A DNA stretch of 64,000 bases. Source: Planctomycetota bacterium (GTDB lineage: Bacteria; Planctomycetota; PLA2; JAEUHO01). Below, piece after piece: positions 25,871 through 34,535 of the stretch. The stretch lies in NCBI GenBank assembly GCA_029259775.1, contig JAJDEN010000053.1, positions 1 through 64,000 of the forward strand. Direction: 5' to 3'. The translations under genes and the position numbers were made by a program. Every line of letters starts with the position of its first letter. The stretch's first letter is position 1. The notes beneath the pieces are model-generated. The model was not told the DNA's origin. It saw nothing but the letters and a program-made list of their open reading frames with translations, and ran no database searches.

Positions 25871-26779
25871 TCACCGGGGAGCGGTCTCGACCCGCGGAGG
25901 CGCCTCGAAGACGAGTCGGCCGACGCCCAAGGGCACGATGACCTCTTTGGCGCCTTCCAGGAAGAGGATGTCGATGGCCGTCGCTACGTGGGCCAGTGAG
26001 ACGCCTTCAGCGCGGGCCATCGAGGCCACCTCGGTCCGCTTGCCGTGGCGCTCCACCGCGCTTCGGAAGGACCGCCATGCCGCGTTCGCTCGCCTGAGAT
26101 AGGCAGGGTCTCCGAGCGCGGGCGGTCCAGGGATCGTGGCCATGAGGCCGGCGGAGCCCACTTCGTGGATCGAAACGTTGCCCCGCGCAGCGACCTTGAG
26201 GAAGACGCCGGTGCCGTATTCATCGTCCCCGGTGAGGTCGCGCGCTTCCCAGACGGCCTTCACGTGGAAATCGCCCACCGCCGGCGCATCGACCGCCAAG
26301 CAGAGGCGCCTGAACCCGAGCGGCTGGGCAGCGAGCGTGCGGCAGAGGAAGTCGACGTCGTCCCACAGCGCGCCTGCGTCCGCGTGGATCAGCATCACGG
26401 GCAGCGACCGTGCTCGGCCTCCGGTTCCGCCAAGAACCCTCAGCTGGTCCACGTAGCGCTTCACGCCGTCGACGAGGGCCTCGGTCAGCTCGGACCGATT
26501 CGGCGGGACTTCCGCGAGATCGAACTCCCACGCCTTCCAGTAGATGCGTCGCTCGGCCGTCAGGTTGATGACGGACGACCATGCCCGCTCGGTGCCCTCG
26601 ACGTCGGGATGCGCATGACGAGCCGGAGGCAGCAGGAAAGGTGTGTACTCCTTGCTGCCGTCAGGCTTCACGATGGGCGTAGGAGCCCACCAGTGCTCGA
26701 CGACCTCGGCGGTCGTCGTAGCGTCACCACACGCCGCAAGCAGCGCGGCGCTACACAGGAGAAGCCACCCAAACCTCAT
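25871..26779 (-). CDS. Lipoprotein with ExbD/TolR-like segments
   Basis: This 302-residue protein starts with a lipoprotein signal, lipobox LAAC at about residue 17. Two segments, VMLIHADAGALWDDVDFLCRT and AIDILFLEGAKEVIVPL, resemble the beta-alpha pattern of the ExbD/TolR periplasmic domain. No membrane helix other than the lipid anchor is present, so it is not a normal energy transducer. A longer start at 26809 would put the lipobox too deep. It is divergent from the methylase gene (50 bp) and is probably the first gene of the leftward group ending at FKBP. Confidence 0.65.
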   Translation of the reverse strand: MRFGWLLLCSAALLAACGDATTTAEVVEHWWAPTPIVKPDGSKEYTPFLLPPARHAHPDVEGTERAWSSVINLTAERRIYWKAWEFDLAEVPPNRSELTEALVDGVKRYVDQLRVLGGTGGRARSLPVMLIHADAGALWDDVDFLCRTLAAQPLGFRRLCLAVDAPAVGDFHVKAVWEARDLTGDDEYGTGVFLKVAARGNVSIHEVGSAGLMATIPGPPALGDPAYLRRANAAWRSFRSAVERHGKRTEVASMARAEGVSLAHVATAIDILFLEGAKEVIVPLGVGRLVFEAPPRVETAPR

Positions 26780-26829
26780 TCCTCCATTGTAGGTCCTGTG
26801 GCGGGGCAACGCGTTGCTAGAGTCGGCTC

Positions 26830-27855
26830 GTGCCCATCAAGTACATCGGATCCAAGCGCGTCCTGCTGCCCGTGATCCTCGGTGCGATCCAGGAGCTGTG
26901 CTCGCACGGCACGGTGCTCGATCTCTTCTCGGGCACGTCGCGCGTCGGGCACGGCCTCAAACGTGCAGGCTACCGCGTCCTGGCCAACGACTACCTGGCC
27001 TATGCCGAGACGATCGCCCGCTGCTACGTGCAGGCCGACGCCGAGGACTGGCAGCACGAAGCCGAGTCGCTCATCGAGGAGTTCAACGCGCTGACGGGCG
27101 CGCCCGGCTACTTCACCGAGACCTTCTGCGAGCAGAGCCGCTTCATCCAGCCGCACAACGGCGCGCGCATCGACGCCATCCGCGAGGCGATTCACGAAAA
27201 GGACCTGCACCCCGAGCTCGAGGCGATCGTGCTCGTGTCCCTCATGGAAGCCGCCGACCGCGTCGACTCCACGACGGGCGTGCAGATGGCCTACCTGAAG
27301 TCCTGGGCCGCACGGTCGTTCCAGGACCTCGAGCTGCGGCTGCCCCAGCTCTTGCCGCGCGCCGTGAGCGGCAAGGGCGAGGCACATCGTCTACCCGCGG
27401 AGGAGGCCGCGTCCCTCGAGGCCGACGTCGCCTACATCGACCCGCCCTACAACCAGCACAGCTACCTCGGCAACTACCACATGTGGGAGTCGCTCGTGCT
27501 GTGGGACAAGCCCGAGACCTACGGCATCGCCTGCAAGCGCGTCGACGTGAGGGAGCGCAAGAGCCCCTTCAACTCGAAGGTCGCCTGCACCGACGCCATG
27601 CGGCGGGTCATCGAGAACGTGGGCGCCAGACACCTCGTCGTCTCGTTCAGCGACGAGGGCTACATCGATCGCGAGGCCATGGAGGCGCTGCTCGCCTCCC
27701 GCGGTGAGGTGCGCGTGCTCGAGAACGACCACAAGCGCTACGTCGGCGCGCAGATCGGCATCCACAACCACAAGGGCGACGTCGTCGGCGCCGTCAGCCA
27801 CCTGCGCAACACGGAGTACCTCTACGTGGTGCGTGCTGACCGGAGCTCGGCCTGA
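26830..27855 (+). CDS. D12-class DNA adenine N6-methyltransferase
   Basis: This 341-residue protein has the SAM-binding motif DLFSGTSRVG near residue 30 and the catalytic DPPY at 204-207 inside YIDPPYNQHSY. The order, with the SAM motif first and DPPY later, is that of D12/Dam-like (alpha class) enzymes. The KYIGSKRVLLPVI start is also typical. It begins with GTG. No restriction endonuclease gene adjoins it, so it may be an orphan methylase. Its 3' end overlaps the convergent BatD gene by 34 bp. Confidence 0.88.
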   Translation: MPIKYIGSKRVLLPVILGAIQELCSHGTVLDLFSGTSRVGHGLKRAGYRVLANDYLAYAETIARCYVQADAEDWQHEAESLIEEFNALTGAPGYFTETFCEQSRFIQPHNGARIDAIREAIHEKDLHPELEAIVLVSLMEAADRVDSTTGVQMAYLKSWAARSFQDLELRLPQLLPRAVSGKGEAHRLPAEEAASLEADVAYIDPPYNQHSYLGNYHMWESLVLWDKPETYGIACKRVDVRERKSPFNSKVACTDAMRRVIENVGARHLVVSFSDEGYIDREAMEALLASRGEVRVLENDHKRYVGAQIGIHNHKGDVVGAVSHLRNTEYLYVVRADRSSA

Positions 27856-29201
27856 AGCTCGGAGGTGAGCGCAGGATCGAGGGTCGCTTCGCCGCCGCCG
27901 TAGCGCGCCGCGGTCAGTGCTTCCATCGCGGTGGCCGTGCGGCGCGCAAGGTCGCCCGAAACGCCGTGCGCGACGAGGCGCTTCGCGAGGCCGGGACCGA
28001 CCACGGACGAAGGCGAGCACCCCATGTGCGCACCGAGGTACTCGGCCAGGGTGCGCTCGTCCGGATGCGCGGTCAGCGCCGCCGCAGCCGCCGCCACGCG
28101 TGCTGTGTCCGGTCCGGCCTCCGCCAGGGCGATCGCGGCGGCGTCCTCCCGGCGCTTGCGTCGGTTGAGAAGCGTCACAACGGCCGCGCCCACGACCATG
28201 CCGATCAAGACGTTCACCCAGAACGGCATCTCGTCGTCCGTGCCGGAGTCTGAGTCCGTGTCAGCCGCGTCCGCGCTCCTTGATGCACCCGACACACGAA
28301 GCGGGATCGGCTTCGACACCGCCTCGACAAACTGCCCCGTCTGCACGTGGAAGACAGGGAAGCGGATCCTGGGAATCTCGCGGAGGTCGCTTCGCTGCGG
28401 CGCGATCTCGTAGACCACGGTGCGCGTGGGCACGGCCCGGTCGTCCTGCGCGCCGAAGACCGTGAAGTGCTCGAGCCCCACGGGCTCAGGCGTCGCGAGG
28501 TCCGCCAGGTTGTCCGCACCGCTGAAGCGCACCGTCAGCCGCAGCGTCTCCCCCACCTTGACCGACTCCCGGTCGATGGCGGTGCTCACCGCGCCCGTCC
28601 CCACCGCGCCGGCGAAGCCCTCCGGGGCGCCGGCGGGGAACGCGCCGACGTCGATCGTCAGCTCTGTCCCCACGACGTCGATGAAGCGCGGCTCGATCGG
28701 CACGCGCTCGCCGAGGAAGTCCTCTTCGAACTTGTCGGCATGGGCGTAACGCAGCTTGGGCGCCGGGATCTTGATGGGGCCCGTCCCGGTCGCGACGAAA
28801 CGCCTGCGTAGAGCGACCTCCGCCACGGACGGCCCCGTCGACGAGCCCGTCTTCCGGATCAAGCGCCCGCGAACGACCGTGCCGTTGAGGACGAGGCTCC
28901 TGGTGAGCAGTGTCTCCCGTTCCTTGGAGGGCACGTCGATCTTGCGAGCTCCCACCGGGTTCTCGAGCCAGGGAAGCGTCACCTCGAGGGGGACATCCAT
29001 CTCCTGACGGAAGAGCGGCGCCGCGTGCTGGGCGAAGTGCTTGTGGTCGTAGCGGATGACGAGGACGACGTCGAAGACCTGTCCCGGGACGACGCGCGCT
29101 GGCTCGGCCTGCAGTCGAGCGCTGAGTTTCGACGCGGGATCACCCGCCAGCGCTACGCAGGGCGTCGCGATCAAGAGGAGCAGGAGGACGACGACTCTCA
29201 C
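27822..29201 (-). CDS. batD: BatD-like protein
   Basis: This 459-residue protein has a signal peptide (cleavage near residue 19), two or three beta-sandwich repeats, a membrane helix near 330-352, and a cytoplasmic helical tail. BatD-type proteins sit in the periplasm in MoxR/Bat clusters and are thought to aid complex assembly or stress tolerance; their exact role is unsettled. GTG at 29201 overlaps the upstream stop as GTGA. It is the last gene of the nine-gene run, and its stop lies within the 3' end of the methylase gene on the other strand. Confidence 0.8.
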   Translation of the reverse strand: MRVVVLLLLLIATPCVALAGDPASKLSARLQAEPARVVPGQVFDVVLVIRYDHKHFAQHAAPLFRQEMDVPLEVTLPWLENPVGARKIDVPSKERETLLTRSLVLNGTVVRGRLIRKTGSSTGPSVAEVALRRRFVATGTGPIKIPAPKLRYAHADKFEEDFLGERVPIEPRFIDVVGTELTIDVGAFPAGAPEGFAGAVGTGAVSTAIDRESVKVGETLRLTVRFSGADNLADLATPEPVGLEHFTVFGAQDDRAVPTRTVVYEIAPQRSDLREIPRIRFPVFHVQTGQFVEAVSKPIPLRVSGASRSADAADTDSDSGTDDEMPFWVNVLIGMVVGAAVVTLLNRRKRREDAAAIALAEAGPDTARVAAAAAALTAHPDERTLAEYLGAHMGCSPSSVVGPGLAKRLVAHGVSGDLARRTATAMEALTAARYGGGEATLDPALTSELQAELRSARTT

Positions 29202-29731
29202 CAGTCGCGCTCCACGTTCACGCTGCGCTTGCTGCGCTCCTTCTGGCGCGCGAGGCGCTTCAGCTGCTCACGCTTCTCGAGCAACTGCAGGAGGCCGAGC
29301 ACGCGTGCGGCCGGCAGGTCCTTCGTCTCGACCTTGCGCGGCGGCGCCTTCTCTTCGTCGTCCTTCTTCTTCGGCTCGTCCTTCTTCTTCGGGGCCTTCT
29401 TGCGCTTGGTGCCTTCCTTCTTGCGCTCGCGGAGCTGCTCCAAGCGGATCAACGCCCGCTCGAGGTTGCGGCGAGCCTCCGGCCAGTCGAGGCGCGTCTT
29501 CGCGGCGGCCTGCCAGTAGGCGACCGCGTCCTCCGCGCGCAGGTGAGCGACCTTCAGCGCTTCCGGATCGCCCGCCTCAGCCTGACGCTCGAAGTCGAGC
29601 GAGAGCGCGAAGGCCTCGTTGCCCTTCAAGAACGTCTCGCGTGCCTCTTCGAGCGCGGCGCCATCCGTACCGCCCCCACAGCCTGCGATCAGCAGGGCGA
29701 GCAGCGCGGCCAGGGGTAGGAGGGTCTTCAA
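29198..29731 (-). CDS. Bat-cluster lipoprotein with TPR-like start and charged tail
   Basis: This 177-residue protein starts with TTG overlapping the BatB stop (TTGA). The signal peptide ends in the lipobox IAGC (residue about 18). Residues 25-90 look like a TPR pair (EARETFLKGNEAFALSL, DAVAYWQAAAKTRLDWPEARRNLERAL). Residues about 95-140 are almost only Lys, Glu, Asp and Pro. In this operon position a BatC/BatE-like TPR protein is usual. A longer in-frame start reaches 30085 but would be Arg-rich noise antisense to nothing and inside batB, so I reject it. Confidence 0.75.
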   Translation of the reverse strand: MKTLLPLAALLALLIAGCGGGTDGAALEEARETFLKGNEAFALSLDFERQAEAGDPEALKVAHLRAEDAVAYWQAAAKTRLDWPEARRNLERALIRLEQLRERKKEGTKRKKAPKKKDEPKKKDDEEKAPPRKVETKDLPAARVLGLLQLLEKREQLKRLARQKERSKRSVNVERDW

Positions 29732-30738
29732 CGTCGGGTGCGGTCCACGAGCCAGAGGTCCAGCATGAGCAGGAGGAAGGCGACCAGCAAGGGCCACTGG
29801 AACCGGTCTTCCTGACGTCGCTCGCCACCCGAGGTCTGGGCGGCCTGGGCGGTCGGCAGCACGGCACGCTCGTAAAGGTCCACGAGGGGCGTCGCGCTGG
29901 AACGTGCGGCCACGAACGTCCCGCCGGTCGCTTCCGCGAGGCGCGTCAGCCCTGCGGCATCGAGCGCACTCACCACGTCGCGGCCCTGGCCGTCGCGGAG
30001 GAAGGCCTCCTCGCCGAGCGCGATCCTGCTGCCGTCGTCCGTACCGAAGCCGACGCCATGCACGGCGATGCCGCGTTCGGCGCACTCCGTGGCCACGCGC
30101 GCGCCCCGCCCGCCCGGATCCTTGCCGCCGAGATCCTCGCCGTCGGTCAGGAGCACGATCGCCCGCGGGCGACCATCGCCGCCTTCGAGTGCTTCGAGGG
30201 CCGCGCTCAGCGCCGCGCCGAGGTCCGTGCCGCCGAGGCCTACGGCGCTGGGATCCGCCTCGTCAGCGAGTTCGCTCAAGGACGCCCCGTCCCGGGTGAG
30301 CGGAACGCGCACGAGCGCCTCGCCCGCGAAGAGCACCAAGGCCAGGCGGTCGCCCCGCGTGCGCTCGGCCAACGCACGGATCTGTTCCTGCGCGCGCGTC
30401 AGCCGGTCCGGCACGAGATCCCGCGCGAGCATCGACCGCGAGACGTCGAGGCACAGCACGACGTCCACACCGCTCCATTCGAGGTCTCCGACCGGGGTCC
30501 CCCACGCCGGACCGAGCATCGCGAAGACCACGAGCAGAAGGGCAAGGGCGAAGGCCGCGCGACGCACGCGGCGCCGCCTGCGCTGCGGGGACTCGGCGAG
30601 GCCGGCCACGCGCGGACCGACCGCGGCGGCGAGCCGTCGCGCGCGGGCATGGTCCCGCATCCGCAGCAGCAGCCACGCCGCGGGCGCTAGCAGGAGCAGC
30701 ACGACCCACTCCGAATGCTGGAGCGCGGCGCCCATCAC
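29728..30738 (-). CDS. batB: BatB-like VWA membrane protein
   Basis: This 336-residue protein has membrane helices near 10-26 and 61-82 and one at the C-terminus (about 313-330). The VWA domain in between shows the MIDAS DVSRS (about 97-101), Thr in GGTDLGAAL and Asp in LLTDGEDL. This is the BatA/BatB layout. Such proteins probably bind partners through the metal site outside or at the membrane. The GTG start overlaps the BatA stop as GTGA. Confidence 0.85.
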   Translation of the reverse strand: MMGAALQHSEWVVLLLLAPAAWLLLRMRDHARARRLAAAVGPRVAGLAESPQRRRRRVRRAAFALALLLVVFAMLGPAWGTPVGDLEWSGVDVVLCLDVSRSMLARDLVPDRLTRAQEQIRALAERTRGDRLALVLFAGEALVRVPLTRDGASLSELADEADPSAVGLGGTDLGAALSAALEALEGGDGRPRAIVLLTDGEDLGGKDPGGRGARVATECAERGIAVHGVGFGTDDGSRIALGEEAFLRDGQGRDVVSALDAAGLTRLAEATGGTFVAARSSATPLVDLYERAVLPTAQAAQTSGGERRQEDRFQWPLLVAFLLLMLDLWLVDRTRR

Positions 30739-31733
30739 GGGTGGACCTCCAACCAGGTGACGGCGAGCACGCGACCGAGCACCAGGAGCAGGAGTCCCAG
30801 CACGAGGAACAGCAGGTAGCGATCCTCCAAGACGAACGTCGCCTCTTCGATCGGCGCCGTCTCCAGCCCGTCGATGCGGTCGTAGACGGCGCCCACGGCG
30901 TTCGCGTCCCGCGCGCGCTGGAAGAGGCCGCCTGTACGCAGCGCCATCTGCTCCACCGGGCGCGTGTCGATGCGCTTGAGCTTGCCGTCCGGCCCGCGAC
31001 GGCCGACACCCGCGGCAATGGCGTAGACGCGCACACCCAGCCGCTCGGCCAGCTGCGCCGCGTGCGCCGGCGGGATCTCATCCGCCGCCCCGCTCACCGC
31101 CACGTTCTCCTCGCCATCGGTCAGCAGGATCACGACGCGCGAGCGCCCCCCGCCGCTGCGCAGCACCTGCGCCGCACGCGAGACGGCCGCACCGATGCCG
31201 GTCGCGTCCTCCGGTCCCTCGCTGTCCACCGTCGCGACCCTCGCGAGGATCCCGGTCAGCGCGTCGTGGTCGAGCGTGAGCGGGCAGCGCAGATCCGGGT
31301 AGCGCGCAAACGTGACGAGGCCGACGCGGTCCCCGGGGCGGTCGGCGATGAACGCTGCCGCGGCATCGCGCGCGACCTCGAGGCGCGTGCGCCGGCCGCC
31401 ATCCATGTCGCGCGCCAGCATCGACGACGACACGTCCAGGCACAGCAGGATGTCGATGCCTTCAACCTGCGCGGGCACGCGCTTGCGCGCGGCGGGCCGC
31501 GCGAGAGCGAAGGCGAGCACCAGCAAGCCCAGCACACTCAGGATGCGGGGCAGCGGCTGCAGCCGTCCGCGCAGCGAGTGGATGCGGCGGAGAAACGAAG
31601 CCGGCGAGAACACCAGCGCCGGTCGCTGCGTGTGCAGGCGTCCCCAGAGCGCCAGCGGCACCAGCAGCGCGAGTGCGAGCAGCCACGGATCGCGCAGGGT
31701 GTAGCCCGTCAGGCGTTCGAGGAACTGGCTCAC
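30735..31733 (-). CDS. batA: BatA-like VWA membrane protein
   Basis: This 332-residue protein has two N-terminal helices, then a VWA domain with MIDAS DVSSS, Thr in DATGIGAAV and Asp in LLTDGEENV, and a C-terminal membrane helix (YLLFLVLGLLLLVLG). It is a paralogue of the next gene, as in classical BatA/BatB pairs. GTG at 31733 overlaps the preceding stop as GTGA; the longer 31844 start gives an Arg-rich extension overlapping the upstream gene. Confidence 0.87.
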   Translation of the reverse strand: MSQFLERLTGYTLRDPWLLALALLVPLALWGRLHTQRPALVFSPASFLRRIHSLRGRLQPLPRILSVLGLLVLAFALARPAARKRVPAQVEGIDILLCLDVSSSMLARDMDGGRRTRLEVARDAAAAFIADRPGDRVGLVTFARYPDLRCPLTLDHDALTGILARVATVDSEGPEDATGIGAAVSRAAQVLRSGGGRSRVVILLTDGEENVAVSGAADEIPPAHAAQLAERLGVRVYAIAAGVGRRGPDGKLKRIDTRPVEQMALRTGGLFQRARDANAVGAVYDRIDGLETAPIEEATFVLEDRYLLFLVLGLLLLVLGRVLAVTWLEVHP

Positions 31734-32590
31734 GAGGTGCGCCCCCCACCGCTGGCGTTCCTGACGAAGTCGCGCACGCGCTCGTGCAGCGCCTCCACCT
31801 CGCGGGGACCCGCCAGCTGACGCGCAAAGAGCACGGCATCGCACGGCGCCAGGATCTCCGCCACGCCGGGGACCGACGCGAGCTCCTCCGTGGTGCGCGC
31901 CCGTGCCGGGACGCCGTCGCGCTGGGCAACGTAGCCGCGCAACACGGCGGTGAGCGCCTGCATGTCGGCGTCCACGTCACCGCTGCGCTGGATCGTCTCC
32001 AGCTGAGCGAGTGCCTCGGCGCGAGGGTCGCGCGGCGGTGCCGGCGGCGCTGCGGCGGGCCGACGTGCACGTAGCAGCAGCAGGAAGCCACCCTGGAGCA
32101 GCACGAGGACTCCGAGCAGCGCCCACCACGGGAAGCCACCTCCAGGCAGGTCGCCCGGCAGCTCGGGCGCACCGGGGTCATCAGCATCCACCTGCGGCAC
32201 GATGCTCAACCGGAGCGGCCGCGAGGCGGCGATGCGCAGCTCGCTGCCGTCATCGGGCTTGGCCGCGAACGGCACGGCCGGCACGGTGACGTCCTTGCGC
32301 GAGAACACGTAGGCGTCGAACCGGCGTGTCTCCTCGACGCGGCGCCCGTCCTCGCGCGTCTCGACGCCCTCGGCACGCAATACGAGTGGTGAGAGCAAGG
32401 CGTCGTCCCACGGCGACGGCTCGAAGCCCTTGCGCCAGACGCGTACGGCGGTCAGCCGGAAGCCCTGGCCGGGGTGGACCTCGCGGTGGCTCGCCTCGAG
32501 GCGGATGCGCGCGTCGGCCGCGGCGATCGGTTCTCGCTCGGCCCCGCAGGCCGCCAGCGCGAGCAGAAGGAGGGCGGCCAGCGCGCGCAT
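31730..32590 (-). CDS. Bat-cluster lipoprotein with one membrane helix
   Basis: This 286-residue protein starts with a lipobox signal ending in LAAC (about residue 13). A beta-rich outer domain follows (to about 145), then one membrane helix (about 165-185). Residues 195-280 are a cytoplasmic helical part of the DUF4381-like kind seen between DUF58 and BatA genes. ATG at 32590 overlaps the DUF58 stop as TGATG. The domain name is my best match, not certain. Confidence 0.7.
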   Translation of the reverse strand: MRALAALLLLALAACGAEREPIAAADARIRLEASHREVHPGQGFRLTAVRVWRKGFEPSPWDDALLSPLVLRAEGVETREDGRRVEETRRFDAYVFSRKDVTVPAVPFAAKPDDGSELRIAASRPLRLSIVPQVDADDPGAPELPGDLPGGGFPWWALLGVLVLLQGGFLLLLRARRPAAAPPAPPRDPRAEALAQLETIQRSGDVDADMQALTAVLRGYVAQRDGVPARARTTEELASVPGVAEILAPCDAVLFARQLAGPREVEALHERVRDFVRNASGGGRTS

Positions 32591-33507
32591 CACTTCTTGG
32601 CTCCGCGCAGCTCGCGCATGCGGAAGAAGCGCAAGATCGGTCCGGCGACGAGGTTCACACCGGGCTCCAGCGGCACGGGCACATCGATGCGGTCCACGCG
32701 CGCGCGTCGGAGCGTCGCTTCGGTGCCCGCGTTCCATGCCGCGACCTGCTCCGCGTAGGCACGGCGGACCTTGCGGCTGCCGAGATCGATCACCTGGCTC
32801 GCGGCCGTCTCGGGATCGCGCACGCGCACCAGACCCGCGGCCGGCGGCACCAGCTCGGGCGGCTGGACGCGCACCGCGACGACGTCGTGGCGGCGGGCGC
32901 AGATCTTCAGCGCCCGCTCCCACCCGCTGGTCAGGAAGTCCGAGACGACGAACACGATCGCGTGGCGGCGGACGGCGCGCCCGGCGAACTCGAGCGCCGC
33001 TGTGAGGTCGGTCCGGGGACTGGCGGCCGGCTGCACGAGGACGTCGCGGACGATGCGTAGCGTGTGGGCTCGGCCCATGCGCGGGGCCACGAAGTGATCC
33101 ACGCCTTCGCTGAAGCCGGCGAGCCCCACCTTGTCGCCATGGCCGGCCGCGGCGAACCCCAGGCAGGCGCAGACGCGCGCGGCTGTCTGCCGCATCGACC
33201 AGACACCGAAGCCGCCGTCCATGGACGCCGACAGATCGACGAGGAACAGCACCGACAGCTCGCGCTCGTCGACGTAGGTCTTCACGAACGGCCGGCCGAC
33301 GCGGGCCGTCACGTTCCAGTCCACCGAACGCGGATCGTCCCCCTCTTCGTACTCGCGCACGGTATCGAACTCGATGCCGGCACCGCGGAAGACGGAGAGG
33401 TAGCCACCCGACATGACACCGGTCACCAGACGCTTGGCCTGGATGTCGATGCGGCGAACCTCCTTGAGGATGTCAGCCAGCTCGGGTGCCTGGGGTGCGA
33501 CAGTCAC
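32590..33507 (-). CDS. DUF58 protein
   Basis: This 305-residue protein has the DUF58 signature: a YEEGDDPRSVDWNVTARVGR block near residue 55, then a VWA-like core with LFLVDLSASMDGG (about 88-100). DUF58 proteins pair with MoxR ATPases. The GTG start at 33507 is inferred from where homology begins; it leaves 38 bp after the MoxR stop, a region with no clear ribosome site. Longer frames up to 34236 lie inside the MoxR gene and are Arg-rich. Confidence 0.85.
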   Translation of the reverse strand: MTVAPQAPELADILKEVRRIDIQAKRLVTGVMSGGYLSVFRGAGIEFDTVREYEEGDDPRSVDWNVTARVGRPFVKTYVDERELSVLFLVDLSASMDGGFGVWSMRQTAARVCACLGFAAAGHGDKVGLAGFSEGVDHFVAPRMGRAHTLRIVRDVLVQPAASPRTDLTAALEFAGRAVRRHAIVFVVSDFLTSGWERALKICARRHDVVAVRVQPPELVPPAAGLVRVRDPETAASQVIDLGSRKVRRAYAEQVAAWNAGTEATLRRARVDRIDVPVPLEPGVNLVAGPILRFFRMRELRGAKK

Positions 33508-33545
33508 GGTGGCGGGGTCGATCCGAGGGGCTTGGGGAACGGGCC

Positions 33546-34535
33546 TTAGGGAACGGGAACAGCGTCGAAGACGTCCTGGATCACGATCTCGGACGAGACG
33601 CCCTCGGCCTCCGCCTCGTAGGTCGTGATGACGCGATGCCGCAGCACCTCGACGCCTACGCGCTTGATATCGTGCGGCGTCACGTAGCCGCGGCCGTCGA
33701 GCAGCGCACGGGCTCGCGCGGCCCGCACGAGGGCGATGGACGCGCGCGGCGAAGCGCCGTAGAGGATGAGCGGCTTCAGGGCCTTGAGTCCGGCCTCCTC
33801 GGGCTTGCGCGTGGCAAACACGAGGTCGACGACGTAGCTGAGGATCTTCTCGTCGACGAAGACCGCGTCGAGCAGCGCGCGACCGGCCAAGACGTCCTCG
33901 GGCGTGGCGACGGGCTTCACCTTGGGCGTGCCCGTGGTCTTGACCATGCGCTTGATGATCTCGGGTTCTTCCTCGCGGCTCGGATACTCGACCACGACCT
34001 TGAGCATGAAGCGGTCGATCTGGGCTTCCGGCAGCGGGTACGTGCCTTCGATCTCGACAGGGTTCTGCGTAGCGAGCACGAGGAAGGGGTTGGGCAGCGG
34101 GCGCGTCTCCCCGGCGAGGGTGACCTGCTTCTCCTGCATGGCCTCGAGCAACGCGGACTGCACCTTGGCGGGCGCACGGTTGATCTCGTCGGCCAGGACG
34201 AAGTTCGCGAACACGGGGCCCTCGCGCGTGGACCACGCGCCGGACTTCGGGTTGAAGATCTGCGTACCCAGCAAGTCGGACGGCAGCAGGTCCGGCGTGA
34301 ACTGGATACGCCGGTAGGTGCCGCCGAAGGCCGCAGCGACGGACTCGCCCGCCATGGACTTGGCGAGCCCCGGCAGGCCTTCCAGCAGGACGTGGCCGTC
34401 GGCGAGCAGACCGATCAGCAGGCTGTCGATCAGCTCGCGCTGCCCGACGATGACCCGCTGCACCTCTCGGACGACGTCCTGGAGGAACCCGGCTTCCCGC
34501 TCGATGCGGGCCGTGACGTCAGCAACCTCGCTCAC
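33546..34535 (-). CDS. MoxR-family AAA+ ATPase
   Basis: This 329-residue protein is a typical MoxR: Walker A GLPGLAKS at about 53-60, Walker B LADEINRAP near 113-121, and the sensor ATQNPVEIEGTYPLPEAQIDRF. MoxR ATPases act as chaperones for VWA-domain partners, here DUF58, BatA and BatB in the same run. Its GTG overlaps the preceding stop as GTGA, so it is coupled to the TPR gene. Full family length, nothing missing. Confidence 0.93.
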   Translation of the reverse strand: MSEVADVTARIEREAGFLQDVVREVQRVIVGQRELIDSLLIGLLADGHVLLEGLPGLAKSMAGESVAAAFGGTYRRIQFTPDLLPSDLLGTQIFNPKSGAWSTREGPVFANFVLADEINRAPAKVQSALLEAMQEKQVTLAGETRPLPNPFLVLATQNPVEIEGTYPLPEAQIDRFMLKVVVEYPSREEEPEIIKRMVKTTGTPKVKPVATPEDVLAGRALLDAVFVDEKILSYVVDLVFATRKPEEAGLKALKPLILYGASPRASIALVRAARARALLDGRGYVTPHDIKRVGVEVLRHRVITTYEAEAEGVSSEIVIQDVFDAVPVP

